64,000 bases of DNA from Campylobacterales bacterium (GTDB lineage Bacteria > Campylobacterota > Campylobacteria > Campylobacterales > Sulfurospirillaceae): NCBI GenBank assembly GCA_024280575.1, contig JAJRPV010000018.1, forward strand, positions 32,237 to 96,236, given 5' to 3'. The notes below the pieces were generated by a model. The model ran no database searches, was not told where the DNA came from, and saw only the letters and a program-made list of their open reading frames with translations. Made by a program: the position numbers and the translations under genes. The stretch's first letter is position 1; every line of letters starts with the position of its first letter. Below, piece after piece: positions 1 to 10,407 of the stretch.

Positions 1-2
1 TG

Positions 3-821
3 ACAGATTTTTTTAATATAGAGTTTGCTTCAAAATCATTTCTAAAGCTTTTTAATGTATCTTGCAAGGAGGAGTTTTTTTTTAAATATGAAAATTTTAT
101 AGAAATCTTTAAAGATATGCCAGGCTGTATTTTTGAAATTACAAAAGATAATTTTATGGAAAGTTACAATAGTAAAGAAGAGACTATGGTTTGCTTATCT
201 GAAACTAAAAAAATTTATCAAATCAATATAGATGAAATCAATATAGATAAATCTATTTTATATGCAATATCTTTAGTGGATGTTACAATTTTACACAATC
301 AGAGAAAAAAAGCTCTTTTTGAATCTTTTCACGATAATTTAACCTCGTCTTATAATAGACTAATGTTTGATAAACTTTTAGATAAAGAATATTTGAGGTT
401 TGTCAGACACCAAAGACCGCTTTGCCTTGCAATATTTGACATAGATCATTTTAAAGTGATAAATGATACGCATGGCCATTTAACCGGAGATAGAATACTT
501 ATGGCTTTGGCTGACTTTTTTCATAAAAATATAAGAGATATAGATATATTTGCAAGATGGGGTGGAGAAGAATTTGTTTTGTTAATGGGCGAAACGCAGA
601 TAGACGAAGCGCAAAAAGTTTGTGAAAAACTGATATGCGGTGTAGAAAATATGGAGACAAATAACCTTCCAAATATCACTATTAGCGCAGGTGTTACTGA
701 GATTGATAAAGATGATTCAAGAGATGATTTTTTTCAAAGAGCTGATAATGCCTTGTATGATGCAAAAAGAAGCGGAAGAAATCAAGTTGTTGTTAATAAC
801 AAATATGAGGTAAGGTTTTGA
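3..821 (+). CDS. Diguanylate cyclase, PAS-like plus GGDEF domain (5' partial)
   Basis: The reading frame is open from position 3 of the window, so the start lies upstream. The visible N-terminal part looks like a PAS-type sensory fold, followed by a GGDEF domain that makes cyclic di-GMP from two GTP. The A-site motif reads GGEEF (codons at 561-575) and is preceded by the conserved FDIDHFK and NDTHGH segments, so the enzyme should be active. No membrane segment is seen in this part. The stop overlaps the start of the next gene, a histidine kinase, by four bases, so the two are probably translated together in one signalling operon. The input of the PAS-like domain is unknown. Confidence 0.85.
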   Translation, partial: TDFFNIEFASKSFLKLFNVSCKEEFFFKYENFIEIFKDMPGCIFEITKDNFMESYNSKEETMVCLSETKKIYQINIDEINIDKSILYAISLVDVTILHNQRKKALFESFHDNLTSSYNRLMFDKLLDKEYLRFVRHQRPLCLAIFDIDHFKVINDTHGHLTGDRILMALADFFHKNIRDIDIFARWGGEEFVLLMGETQIDEAQKVCEKLICGVENMETNNLPNITISAGVTEIDKDDSRDDFFQRADNALYDAKRSGRNQVVVNNKYEVRF

Positions 822-3016
822 AAAAAATAATTTTAATTATACTGTTTCTAAGTATAAATCTTTTAGCTATTAATGTTCTTATCCTTAATTCATATCAAGA
901 GACTTTTTCGTGGACTAAAGTTCAAAGCAACGAGATAACTCAGGGTCTTCAAAAAATAAAAAATAAAAAAATAAATATTTATGTTGAATTTATGGATACA
1001 AAAATATTTAGGTTGACACCAAAAAGAGAAACTAACCTTTTGCAATACTATCAAAATAAATATGATAAAATCTCATTTGATATTATTTTCACAACAGATG
1101 ACAACGCCTTAAATTTTATAAGAAAATATAAAAATATAAGCCTATTTAAAAATGCAAAAGTATTTTTTTCGGGCGTTAATGATATTTCTCTTCAAAAAAC
1201 TTTAGATAAAAATGTATATGCGGGCATATTTGAAGTGAAAGATCCGTTTGCAAATCTATCTTTAGCAAAACATGCCGTGAAAGATTTAAAAACATTTTAT
1301 CTTGTGTCAGATGATACTTTAAGCGGTAGAAAAGAGATGCAACTATATAAAAATAAATTAGATAAATTTAGAAATATCAATTATGTCTATTTGAATAATA
1401 AAAATATAGATGATATTTTAGAAAAATTAAACAATTATGATAAAAATTCCGTGATGATGCTTTTGACTTTTACTAGTTTTGTAAGAGGCGATGAACATAT
1501 CTCCTATAAAGAAGCAATATCTCTCTTAAGTGATAAATATAAAAATCCTATGTTGATACATTCAGATACTTATATAAATTTGGATAGCACAAATATAATA
1601 GGTGGAAATTGCACAGATGCAAAAGAACAGGGACTACTTTCATCCTTTAAGGCAAAACAGTATTTAGGCGGAAGCAAGATGGATGATATAGGTTTTTTAT
1701 TATATGGTGGGAACAAGACATACTTTAATGTAAAAAATTTAAATAAATTTGGGTTAAGTGTAGATGATTTTAATGTAAAAAATCCGGTGCTTATAGGTAA
1801 GTCAAATACATTTTATCAAATTTATAAAAAATGGATATTTCTTTTTGCAACTCTTGTTATTTTAATTTTTACTTTTATGTTTGTACTAGGCAAGAAAAAT
1901 TTAGCTTTAAAAAAGGCATTAGAAAACTTTGAGCTTCTTGCGGAAACATCTTTTGGGGCTATTATTATATATGACAAGCATAAAAAAGTTAAATATGCTA
2001 ATCAAAGAGTATATGAATTAACTAAATATTCAAAAGATGAGATTTTAAATCATGATGTATTCAAGTTGATATATCCGGATGATTTAGATATGGTTAAGAA
2101 AAATATAAAAATAGAAAACACCAAACAATACGATGCAAGAATAATGAAAAAAAATAAAAGTTTTCTCTATTCATTACTTAGGGGTAAAGATATTATTTTC
2201 AATGGTGAAAATATGAGAATAGTAACGGCAATTGATATAACTGAAAGAAAAATCCAAGAACAAAAAATAGAAGAGATAAATACAAGCTTAAAACAAAAAA
2301 TCAAAGATGCTTTGACGGAAAACACACAGCAATTGCGACTTTTGCAACAACAAAGTAAATTGGCATCTATGGGAGAGATGATAGGTGCAATTGCACATCA
2401 GTGGAGACAACCGTTAAATGCACTTAATATAAATATACAAAATCTTGATGATGATTTTGAAGATGGATTGATAGATAAAGTGTTTATTGATAACTTCATA
2501 AGCAAAAACAGTAAAATAATTAATTTTATGAGTAGAACAATTGACGACTTCAGAAATTTTTATAGAGTTGATAAAGTTAAAAAAGATTTTTATATTAAAA
2601 AGGCAATCAAAGATGTTTTAAATATTCAGGCTGTCCAGATAAGAAAGCATAATATAAAAATTACACTTAATGGCAACGATGAACTGATAAAAGGATATGA
2701 AAGCGAATTTAAACAAGTTATTTTAAATTTGATAAATAATGCTAAAGATGTTGTTATTGAAAATAATATTAAAAACCCGACAATAATCATTGAGATATTT
2801 AAAAATAGATTATTAATCAAAGATAATGGCGGTGGCATTCCAAATGATGTATTAAATAGAATCTTTGAACCATATTTCACGACAAAGGATCAAGGTAAAG
2901 GGACAGGCCTTGGTTTATATATGTCTAAAATGATTATTGAAGATAATATGCATGGCAAATTATCAGTATGGAATGAAAACGACTGGACAGTATTTGAGAT
3001 TATTACTCAATCTTAA
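818..3016 (+). CDS. Sensor histidine kinase with periplasmic-binding-protein-like sensor and PAS domain
   Basis: Membrane sensor kinase of 732 residues. It has a signal peptide or first membrane segment (residues 1-17), then about 320 periplasmic residues resembling ABC substrate-binding proteins, a membrane helix near 340-358, a PAS domain near 370-480, a coiled coil, and the kinase core. The phospho-acceptor is His527 in AIAHQWRQPLNAL. ATP-binding boxes follow: N box NLINNAKD, G1 DNGGGI, F box FEPYFTTK, G2 GKGTGLGL. The HQWRQPL form of the H box is common in Campylobacterota kinases. No response regulator gene is adjacent; the overlapping upstream diguanylate cyclase suggests the sensed ligand also affects cyclic di-GMP. 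The ligand cannot be told from sequence. Confidence 0.85.
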   Translation: MKKIILIILFLSINLLAINVLILNSYQETFSWTKVQSNEITQGLQKIKNKKINIYVEFMDTKIFRLTPKRETNLLQYYQNKYDKISFDIIFTTDDNALNFIRKYKNISLFKNAKVFFSGVNDISLQKTLDKNVYAGIFEVKDPFANLSLAKHAVKDLKTFYLVSDDTLSGRKEMQLYKNKLDKFRNINYVYLNNKNIDDILEKLNNYDKNSVMMLLTFTSFVRGDEHISYKEAISLLSDKYKNPMLIHSDTYINLDSTNIIGGNCTDAKEQGLLSSFKAKQYLGGSKMDDIGFLLYGGNKTYFNVKNLNKFGLSVDDFNVKNPVLIGKSNTFYQIYKKWIFLFATLVILIFTFMFVLGKKNLALKKALENFELLAETSFGAIIIYDKHKKVKYANQRVYELTKYSKDEILNHDVFKLIYPDDLDMVKKNIKIENTKQYDARIMKKNKSFLYSLLRGKDIIFNGENMRIVTAIDITERKIQEQKIEEINTSLKQKIKDALTENTQQLRLLQQQSKLASMGEMIGAIAHQWRQPLNALNINIQNLDDDFEDGLIDKVFIDNFISKNSKIINFMSRTIDDFRNFYRVDKVKKDFYIKKAIKDVLNIQAVQIRKHNIKITLNGNDELIKGYESEFKQVILNLINNAKDVVIENNIKNPTIIIEIFKNRLLIKDNGGGIPNDVLNRIFEPYFTTKDQGKGTGLGLYMSKMIIEDNMHGKLSVWNENDWTVFEIITQS

Positions 3017-3054
3017 AGTTACTTTTGATAAAATATATAAAAATAAATTAATAA

Positions 3055-4089
<1,035 letters not shown>

Positions 4090-4093
4090 ATAT

Positions 4094-4127
4094 TTTACGC
4101 TTGATGGCTTTAGTCATCAAGCGTAAA
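4094..4127 (+). terminator. Hairpin after ilvC
   Basis: A perfect 13-bp inverted repeat (TTTACGCTTGATG / CATCAAGCGTAAA) encloses an 8-nt loop just after the ilvC stop. There is no long T run behind it, so it may act as an mRNA 3'-end stabiliser as much as an intrinsic terminator. Confidence 0.6.
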
Positions 4128-4142
4128 GAATAATGGAAAAAT

Positions 4143-5326
4143 TTGACTCGTAAAAACAAAAAAAACAGACCAAAAAAATAAAAAATAAAAAACATATTAT
4201 TAAAAATAAGATTTTTTTAATCGCAGTATCTTTAATATTGTTATTTTTGGGTTTTAGTGCTTTTAATTATTTTATAAATATTCAAAAAAAACAACAAATA
4301 AATAAATCTATTGAAATAAAAAATCAAAAAACAACAAAAGAACTGATGAGTAAGATGAAAAAAATGCTAGAAGAGCAAAATTTTAAATCTAAACTCAATA
4401 TCGTTGAAAAACAAACAAAAAAACAAAAAAACAAACAAACAAAATCAAATCCAAGCAAACAAAAAACAAACAAAATCAAATCCAAGCAAATCCAAATTAA
4501 ACAAATTATTCCAAAAAAAATCAAAGAAAAACAAGTTATTTTCAATGAAGAAATATTAATAAAAAAGAAGATTAAAAAAAAACAACCTGCAAAAAACAAC
4601 CTATCAGAAATATATGATTACGAGAAGAGTTTAAAATATGCAAAAAAACAAAAAAACATAGAAAAAAAGAGTTCTAAATACAAGGGAAAACCAAAACTAG
4701 CTATCATAATAGATGATGTCTCTTTTTTAAAAGAAGTAAAACTCATTAAGCAGATACCTTATAAAGTTACTCCGTCATTTTTTCCACCGACGAAATTTCA
4801 TCCCGATACCGTAAAACTATCAAACAGGTTTCAATTTGCGATGGTTCATCTACCGCTAGAAGCTATGGGTTTTATGCATCCCGAACCAAGAACACTCCAT
4901 GCTAATGATTCAAAAAGTATCATTGAGAAACGAATCAAGCAAATAAAAAAAGAATTTCCAAAAATTACATATTATAACAATCACACAGGTAGTAAATTTA
5001 CCTCTAATCTTAGAGCAATGCAAGATTTAATCAGAATTATGAAAAATGAAAATTTACATTTTGTAGATAGTAGAACAACAACACAAACCAAAGCAGGAAT
5101 TGTAAGTAAAAACCTACATGTAAGGCTTCTCTCAAGAGATGTATTTTTAGATAATATAGCTGAGCCTAGAAATATAATAGAACAGTTAAAAAAAGCAGTG
5201 AAAATTGCTAAAAGACAAGGATATGCTATAGCTATAGGTCATCCTCATCCAAATACATTAAAAACTCTTATTGGCGCAAAGAAATACTTGAAAAATGTAA
5301 AACTTGTCTATGTGAATGAGTTATGA
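4143..5326 (+). CDS. Divergent polysaccharide deacetylase, membrane-anchored (apparent frameshift near the start)
   Basis: Member of the divergent polysaccharide deacetylase family (YibQ-like, Pfam Polysacc_deac_2), probably acting on cell-wall or periplasmic polysaccharide. The catalytic-type fold begins near KLAIIIDDVSF and includes the conserved VHLPLEAM, NNHTGSKFT, FVDSRTT and AIAIGHPHP segments. It follows one membrane helix and a long Lys/Gln-rich, low-complexity linker. In the main frame no good start lies before the helix; the frame opens just after a stop at 4151-4153. A TTG at 4143 begins a basic N-terminus that would join in frame if the A7 run at 4172-4178 were A8, so one base is probably missing. 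The stop overlaps the dprA start by four bases. Confidence 0.75.
4430..4492 (+). repeat. Tandem repeat with 31-bp period inside the deacetylase linker
   Basis: An A-rich stretch containing CAAAATCAAATCCAAGCAAA occurs twice, from 4440 and from 4471, with a 31-bp period. The period is not a multiple of three, so the copies are read in different frames and encode different Lys/Gln/Ser-rich peptides in the linker. Confidence 0.6.
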
Positions 5327-6084
5327 AAAAACTTAACTATTTAATAGACAATTTTAGTTTGCTCAAAGATAAGCCAAAAGAGATATATTATAAAGGTGAT
5401 TTATCTCTTTTAGATAAAAGAAGAGTTTCGATAGTGGGAACCAGACATCCGATTTCATATACAAAGCAGATGTGTTTAAGACTTGGAAATGCTTTAAAAA
5501 AACGAGGAGTTTGCGTGGTGAGTGGAGGTGCTATGGGCGTAGATGCACTAGCACATAAATCATCTTTTCCAAATACGATTGGAGTCATGGCAAATTCTCT
5601 TGACATAATATATCCCAAGGTAAATTATTCACTTCTAAAATCAATGGAAAAAGAATCTCTTCTCTTAAGTGAATATAGTGAAAATATAAAAGCTACAAGA
5701 TATAGTTTTGTTTTGAGAAATAGGTTAGTTGTGGCACTTGGAGAAGTTTTGATAGTAGCTCAGGCAGATTTAAACAGCGGTTCTATGAGAAGCATAGAAT
5801 TGGCTCTTAAGCAAAATAAAAAGATATTTGTTTTTCCACATAGAATAGAAGATTCACCAGGTACAAATCAGTTATTAAAAGAAGGCAAGGCAACGGCGAT
5901 ATATGATATAGAATCTTTTGCAAATATGTTTGGAAAAGTAGATTCTAAATCCGATGATATATTGGAGTTTTGTAAAAATAACGATAATCTGCAAGATGCA
6001 ATTTTAAAATATGGCGATAAAATATATGAGTATGAACTCGAAGGAAAAATTACAATTAATAACCTAAGAGTGATAGTTTTGTGA
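5323..6084 (+). CDS. dprA: DNA-processing protein DprA
   Basis: DprA loads RecA onto incoming single-stranded DNA during natural transformation. The 253-residue protein is mainly the Rossmann-like core, as is usual for the short Campylobacterota form. Seen are VSIVGTRHPISYTKQ, the glycine motif VVSGGAMGVDALAHK, GVMANSLDIIYPKVN, and the later FVLRNRLVVALGEVLIV...SGSMRSIELAL block that binds DNA. It overlaps the upstream gene by four bases (ATGA) and the downstream ruvX by four, so all three are translationally coupled. Its presence implies competence genes elsewhere in the genome. Confidence 0.93.
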   Translation: MKKLNYLIDNFSLLKDKPKEIYYKGDLSLLDKRRVSIVGTRHPISYTKQMCLRLGNALKKRGVCVVSGGAMGVDALAHKSSFPNTIGVMANSLDIIYPKVNYSLLKSMEKESLLLSEYSENIKATRYSFVLRNRLVVALGEVLIVAQADLNSGSMRSIELALKQNKKIFVFPHRIEDSPGTNQLLKEGKATAIYDIESFANMFGKVDSKSDDILEFCKNNDNLQDAILKYGDKIYEYELEGKITINNLRVIVL

Positions 6085-6464
6085 AATACGCCTGTATAGA
6101 TATTGGACTAAAAAGAATAGGAATTGCCGTTTGTTTACAAGGTGATATGGTTACTCCTCAAAATGCAATAATGAGAAAAAATAGAAATCAAGCCGCGAAT
6201 GATATTGACAAATTTTTAGTTACTTGGAATATAGATACTTTGATAGTAGGCCTTCCACAAGGAGGAAGTAGTAGCGAAGAGATGGACAGAAGGATAAAAC
6301 ACTTTGTTTCATTGCTAAAGTTTTCAGGAAAAATTTATTATCAAAACGAATATGGTTCAAGTCTGGAAGCAAAAGAGATGATGAAAGGAATTACCAAACA
6401 AAAAAGAGATGGAAAAATAGATTCATTGGCAGCTAAAATAATTTTAGAAAGATATCTTGCTTAA
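6081..6464 (+). CDS. ruvX: Holliday junction resolvase-like protein RuvX (YqgF)
   Basis: RNase H-fold nuclease of 127 residues. It is implicated in processing of 16S rRNA ends in E. coli and named for a proposed Holliday-junction role. The first strand ACIDIGLKRIGIAVC carries the catalytic Asp; LIVGLPQGGSS and a C-terminal KIDSLAAKIILERYL segment with another acidic residue are conserved. It starts with GTG at 6081, overlapping the dprA stop. Its own stop meets the end of the convergent queA gene (6461) with four bases of overlap, so no separate terminator is possible here. Confidence 0.92.
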   Translation: MKYACIDIGLKRIGIAVCLQGDMVTPQNAIMRKNRNQAANDIDKFLVTWNIDTLIVGLPQGGSSSEEMDRRIKHFVSLLKFSGKIYYQNEYGSSLEAKEMMKGITKQKRDGKIDSLAAKIILERYLA

Positions 6465-7483
6465 ATAATAAGCATAGCATCGCCATAAGAAAAAAATCTA
6501 TACTCTTTTTCAACAGCCTCTTTGTATAATTCCATAGTTTTTTTTATGCCGACAAAAGAGGCCACTAGCATAATAAGCGTTGACTTTGGCAAGTGAAAAT
6601 TTGTTAAAAGATAATTTACTCTTATGGGGCTATTTTGTGGGTGCAAAAATAAATCACAATATCCCTCGCTTTTTTTTTCTCTCGCATAATACTCTATCGT
6701 CCTAGTAACGGTAGTGCCGACTGCTAAAACTGGTTTTGTGGAGTCTAGTAATTCTCTTGTTTGAGCATCTATATTATAATATTCACTATGCATTTTGTGT
6801 TCTTGTATATCTTCACAAGTGACTGGTTTAAAAGTGCCTGCCCCTACATGTAAAGTTAAAATTTTTGTTTCAAATCTGTTTTTAAGTTCCTCAAATTTTT
6901 CTTCGCTAAAGTGTAATGATGCGGTGGGTGCTGCCACTGCTCCTCTTTTTTGTGCGAAAACACTCTGATAATCTTCACTGTCTTGTTTGGAATCTTCTCT
7001 TTTTATGTAAGGAGGAAGGGGAATATGACCAATCTTTTCTAATAAATCAAATAGCTGATGAGCTTGAAGTATTTTTCTATTTTGATAAAACTCAACAACT
7101 CTGCTACCATCTTCTTTTAGTTCTATAACTAAGGCTATCAGATTATTGTCAAAAAAAAGTTTAATCCCAACACTTACTTTACCTTTTATATATACTGAAA
7201 ACAGGTTTCTTTGTAGTGGAGAATTTAGCAGTAATTCTACTTTTCCACCACTTTGTTTTTTGCCAAAGATTCTTGCTTTTACAACTTTTGTGTCATTTAA
7301 AACGACCGCGCATTTTTCAGGGAAAAAATCAAAAATATTTTTAAACAAAGTGTGTGTGATAATATTGGTTTTTCTATTATAAACCAAAACTCTAGAATCA
7401 TCTTTGTTCTTTGTTGGATGAGATGCTATAAGTTTTGATGGTAGAGAGTAACCATAAGAAGATACTTTGTATGAATCTAGCAA
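6461..7483 (-). CDS. queA: S-adenosylmethionine:tRNA ribosyltransferase-isomerase
   Basis: Makes epoxyqueuosine at the wobble position of GUN-anticodon tRNAs by transferring the ribosyl part of SAM to 7-aminomethyl-7-deazaguanine. The length of 340 residues matches the family. Diagnostic segments are SYGYSLPSKLIASHP near the N-terminus, VVLNDTKVVKARIFG, the RGAVAAPTASLHF active-site block, LTLHVGAGTFKPV, and VNYLLTNFHLPKSTLIMLV. It lies directly downstream of tatC with no gap (7483/7484), so it is the last gene of a tatB-tatC-queA operon on the minus strand. Confidence 0.96.
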   Translation of the reverse strand: MLDSYKVSSYGYSLPSKLIASHPTKNKDDSRVLVYNRKTNIITHTLFKNIFDFFPEKCAVVLNDTKVVKARIFGKKQSGGKVELLLNSPLQRNLFSVYIKGKVSVGIKLFFDNNLIALVIELKEDGSRVVEFYQNRKILQAHQLFDLLEKIGHIPLPPYIKREDSKQDSEDYQSVFAQKRGAVAAPTASLHFSEEKFEELKNRFETKILTLHVGAGTFKPVTCEDIQEHKMHSEYYNIDAQTRELLDSTKPVLAVGTTVTRTIEYYAREKKSEGYCDLFLHPQNSPIRVNYLLTNFHLPKSTLIMLVASFVGIKKTMELYKEAVEKEYRFFSYGDAMLII

Positions 7484-8278
7484 TTACTCTTTTTCCTCGT
7501 TTTCTTTTATATCCTCTATTTTTTCCGTCTCATTTTCTGTATTTTCATCATCATCTTTTTCCTCTTTTTTAGCAGGATTTACAGCCCTTGCAACCAAAAT
7601 GGATAAACCATATAAAACAACCAATGGTCCTGCCATTAAGAACTGTGTAAGAACATCAGGAGGAGTAAGCAGAGCAGAAACTGCAAATATTATGATAATC
7701 GCATATCTAAAAAATCCTATTAGCGATTTATCGTCAACTAGCTCTAGTTTTGCAAAAAAGAATGTTATAACAGGAAGCTCAAAAGCCAAGCCGAAACCAA
7801 AGAGTAATTTTGTGAAAAATCCTACATATTCTCCAATGCTCGGTAGAGCCGTAAAAAGTTTTGCACCAAAATTTATCAAGAAATTAAAACCAATAGGTAT
7901 AACCACATAATAGCAAAACATAGAACCCATCAAGAACATTAGCGTTGCAAAGATTACAAAAGGTATAACCATCTTTTTTTCATTTTCATAAAGTCCAGGA
8001 GAAACAAAAAGCCAAAATTGCCAAAAAAGTACAGGTAGAGAAAATATAAATGCAGTAAAAAAGGAGACCTTTAGGGCTGTAAAAAATGGTTCTTGTACTT
8101 TGGTAAAAATTACATGTGAACCTTCAGGTAAAACTCCATTTAGAGGAGCAATCATCCAAGCCAATATAGGTTCCCAAAAAGAAAAACATACGAAAAACAT
8201 AATAAAAATAACACCTATTGAGATTCCTAATCTTTTTCTAAGCTCGGCTAAATGTGGTTTTAATTCATCAAACATCAC
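7484..8278 (-). CDS. tatC: Sec-independent protein translocase TatC
   Basis: Polytopic inner-membrane core of the twin-arginine translocase, which moves folded proteins, often cofactor-containing periplasmic oxidoreductases. It has 264 residues and about six membrane helices. It opens with the typical cytoplasmic segment FDELKPHLAELRKRL and contains FWQFWLFVSPGLYENEKK, matching the conserved region that binds signal peptides. The C-terminal tail is unusually acidic and Glu/Asp-rich. It overlaps the end of tatB by 11 bases. A tatA gene is not in the window. Confidence 0.96.
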   Translation of the reverse strand: MMFDELKPHLAELRKRLGISIGVIFIMFFVCFSFWEPILAWMIAPLNGVLPEGSHVIFTKVQEPFFTALKVSFFTAFIFSLPVLFWQFWLFVSPGLYENEKKMVIPFVIFATLMFLMGSMFCYYVVIPIGFNFLINFGAKLFTALPSIGEYVGFFTKLLFGFGLAFELPVITFFFAKLELVDDKSLIGFFRYAIIIIFAVSALLTPPDVLTQFLMAGPLVVLYGLSILVARAVNPAKKEEKDDDENTENETEKIEDIKENEEKE

Positions 8279-8675
8279 TATCTTCTTTTTTACTATCTGT
8301 ATTTATAATTCTATTTGTTCCCATTGGATCTTTAACTATTTTTTTAGTTTTTTCAACATCATCTTTTAAGTCTTTTATTGTTTCACTAATATCCTTAGTA
8401 CTACTTTTTATCTCTTCAAGTTCTTCAAATGATAATTGTTTTTTAGCGCTAGTTGCCGCAGAATCTAGCTTTTCTTTGTACTTCATTGCTTCGTCTTTTA
8501 ATTCTTGTATTTGCATCTCTTGTTCAAGTGAAGATTTGGCTTCATTGATACTGCTTTTAAAACTTTTGAAAAATTTTGCTACCTGAACCATGGCTTCTGG
8601 TAGCTTATCTGGTCCTAAAAAAAGTATCGCTATGACAGCCACTAATAGAATTTCACTAAAGCCCATTCCAAACAT
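8268..8675 (-). CDS. tatB: Sec-independent protein translocase TatB
   Basis: TatB partners TatC in recognising twin-arginine signal peptides. The 135-residue protein has the expected N-terminal membrane helix with GFSEILLVAVIAILFLGPDKLPEA, where the Gly-Pro hinge precedes an amphipathic helix and a long charged coiled-coil tail. The Glu at position 8 and the FGMGFSEIL start favour TatB over TatA, as does the tight coupling to tatC. It is first in the minus-strand tatB-tatC-queA operon. Confidence 0.9.
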   Translation of the reverse strand: MFGMGFSEILLVAVIAILFLGPDKLPEAMVQVAKFFKSFKSSINEAKSSLEQEMQIQELKDEAMKYKEKLDSAATSAKKQLSFEELEEIKSSTKDISETIKDLKDDVEKTKKIVKDPMGTNRIINTDSKKEDSDV

Positions 8676-8755
8676 TATTTATACCTTATTTAGGGCTATT
8701 TTGAGTGCCCTTTGAGTTTAAGAGTGGTGATTATACCTTATTTTTACTCATAAAA

Positions 8756-8770
8756 AGATAAATTTTATCT
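8756..8770. promoter_or_regulatory. Short palindrome in the tatB/flavoprotein divergent promoter region
   Basis: A 7-1-7 palindrome (AGATAAA T TTTATCT) sits in the 160-bp divergent spacer. An ATTTTATCTTATA half-like copy follows near 8783. It could be an operator; this rests only on symmetry and position. Confidence 0.25.
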
Positions 8771-8835
8771 CCTATGCGTAATTTTATCTTATAGCAAGAC
8801 ATTAATTTGTATACTATATATAGAGGTGATAAAAA

Positions 8836-10404
8836 ATGAAATATGATATTGTGATTGTGGGAAGTGGAATATCCGGAATGAGAGCGGCTATAGAAGCAAA
8901 AGAGCTTGGTGCAGAAGTTGCATTGATTACCAAATCATCACCGTCAGCCAACAATTCATTTATGGCAAAAGGTGGGATAAACGCATCCTTCGGAAACATG
9001 GGTGATAATGACAATATATTTGAACACAGCAATGATACGCTTAAAAGCTCTATGGGAATAGGCAATGAAGAATCTATAAGAATATTTTGCGAACAAGCAC
9101 CGGCAGCCGTTAGAGAGTTGGTGAGTTATGGGGTAAATTTTACTCAATTAGAAAACGGAAAAATCGCTCAAAGACCTTTTGGCGGGACAAGATTCAAAAG
9201 AACAGTTTATGCTGCGGATGAGACAGGACCTGCTATTATGAAAGCTTTGCATAAAGTTGTAAAAAATTACAATATAGATATTATTAAAAACCATATGGCT
9301 ATAAATCTTATTGTTAAAAACAACATTGTTTCTGGTGTTACACTTTTTGATGAAGTTAGTCAAAAAGTTCTTGTTTGCGAGGGTAAAAGTGTCATAATAG
9401 CTAGTGGCGGATTTGCTTCTTTGTATAAAAATTATACTTCAAATGTCAGAGATGCAACTGGAGATGCGATAGCTATGGGGCTTAGAGCCGGACTAAATGC
9501 CATGAATCTTGAATTTGTGCAATTTCATCCAACAGGACTTGAGAGAACAAACTTTTTGTTGAGTGAAGCAGCAAGAGCTGAAGGCGGAAGACTTGTAGAT
9601 GAAAATGGAGATACTTTTGTTGACGAATTAAATACAAGAGATTTTGTTACAAGAGCTATTTATAAAGAGATGCAAAAAGGCAAAAAAGTATATTTAGATT
9701 TAAGAGATGTGCCAGAAGATGTGATAAACACAAAATTGGTTGGCATCAAAAAAAGGGTTAAGGCTCTTAAAAAAATTGATGTTAGTAAAGAATTAGTTCC
9801 CGTTACCCCAATTGCACACTATACGATGGGTGGCATAGAAACAGATGCTATAGGACGAACAAGTATAAAAGGTCTGTTTGTTATAGGTGAAGCAGGAGAC
9901 AATGGAGTAAATGGAGCAAACAGACTAGGAGGAAATTCGCTTAGTCAAGGTGCAGTTTTTGGTAAAATTTCAGCTTATGAAGCTATGAAGTTTGCAAATA
10001 AAATGGGAAAATTCAATGGTGTTGATTATTATGATGTGATGAAAGATATACAGTGGATTGAGTCTCTTAAGAAACTAACTAAGGGTATCGATGTAAATGA
10101 ATTTAGAAATGAAATGGGAAGAATTTTATTTAAAAAAGTTGGGATAATCAGGACCGGACTTGGATTAAAGAAAGCTTATGAGAAATTTGAAGAGATAGAG
10201 AAAAAAATTGAAAAGATATATAGCGAGAAAACAACAACTGTTAAAAATATCTTAGAATTACAAAATTCTCTTTTGGTTTCTCGAGCAATCGCAAAATCAG
10301 CTCAGATAAGAGAAGAGAGCAGAGGATCACATTTTAGAATTGATTTTCCGGAAAAAGATAAAAAATTTGAAAAAAATACTCTTGTTGATATAGGTTCTTT
10401 GTAA
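8836..10404 (+). CDS. FAD-binding flavoprotein of the fumarate reductase / L-aspartate oxidase family
   Basis: The protein has 522 residues. The N-terminal dinucleotide fold is DIVIVGSGISGMRAAIEAKELG, and the family hallmarks follow: KGGINASFGN, the FHPTGL active-site loop, SEAARAEGGRLVDENG, HYTMGGIETD, and the FAD-closing GANRLGGNSLSQGAVFG. It could be a soluble fumarate reductase or succinate dehydrogenase flavoprotein, or NadB (L-aspartate oxidase in NAD synthesis); the length is close to NadB. No iron-sulfur or membrane subunit gene, and no nadA or nadC, is next to it. The next gene, hemH, follows after three bases, suggesting co-transcription. The precise substrate is left open. Confidence 0.8.
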   Translation: MKYDIVIVGSGISGMRAAIEAKELGAEVALITKSSPSANNSFMAKGGINASFGNMGDNDNIFEHSNDTLKSSMGIGNEESIRIFCEQAPAAVRELVSYGVNFTQLENGKIAQRPFGGTRFKRTVYAADETGPAIMKALHKVVKNYNIDIIKNHMAINLIVKNNIVSGVTLFDEVSQKVLVCEGKSVIIASGGFASLYKNYTSNVRDATGDAIAMGLRAGLNAMNLEFVQFHPTGLERTNFLLSEAARAEGGRLVDENGDTFVDELNTRDFVTRAIYKEMQKGKKVYLDLRDVPEDVINTKLVGIKKRVKALKKIDVSKELVPVTPIAHYTMGGIETDAIGRTSIKGLFVIGEAGDNGVNGANRLGGNSLSQGAVFGKISAYEAMKFANKMGKFNGVDYYDVMKDIQWIESLKKLTKGIDVNEFRNEMGRILFKKVGIIRTGLGLKKAYEKFEEIEKKIEKIYSEKTTTVKNILELQNSLLVSRAIAKSAQIREESRGSHFRIDFPEKDKKFEKNTLVDIGSL

Positions 10405-10407
10405 GTA

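Noticed and set aside
7467..8586. Plus-strand ORFs of 89-147 residues opposite tatC and tatB
   Set aside because: Low-complexity Ser/Phe-rich shadows of clear Tat genes.
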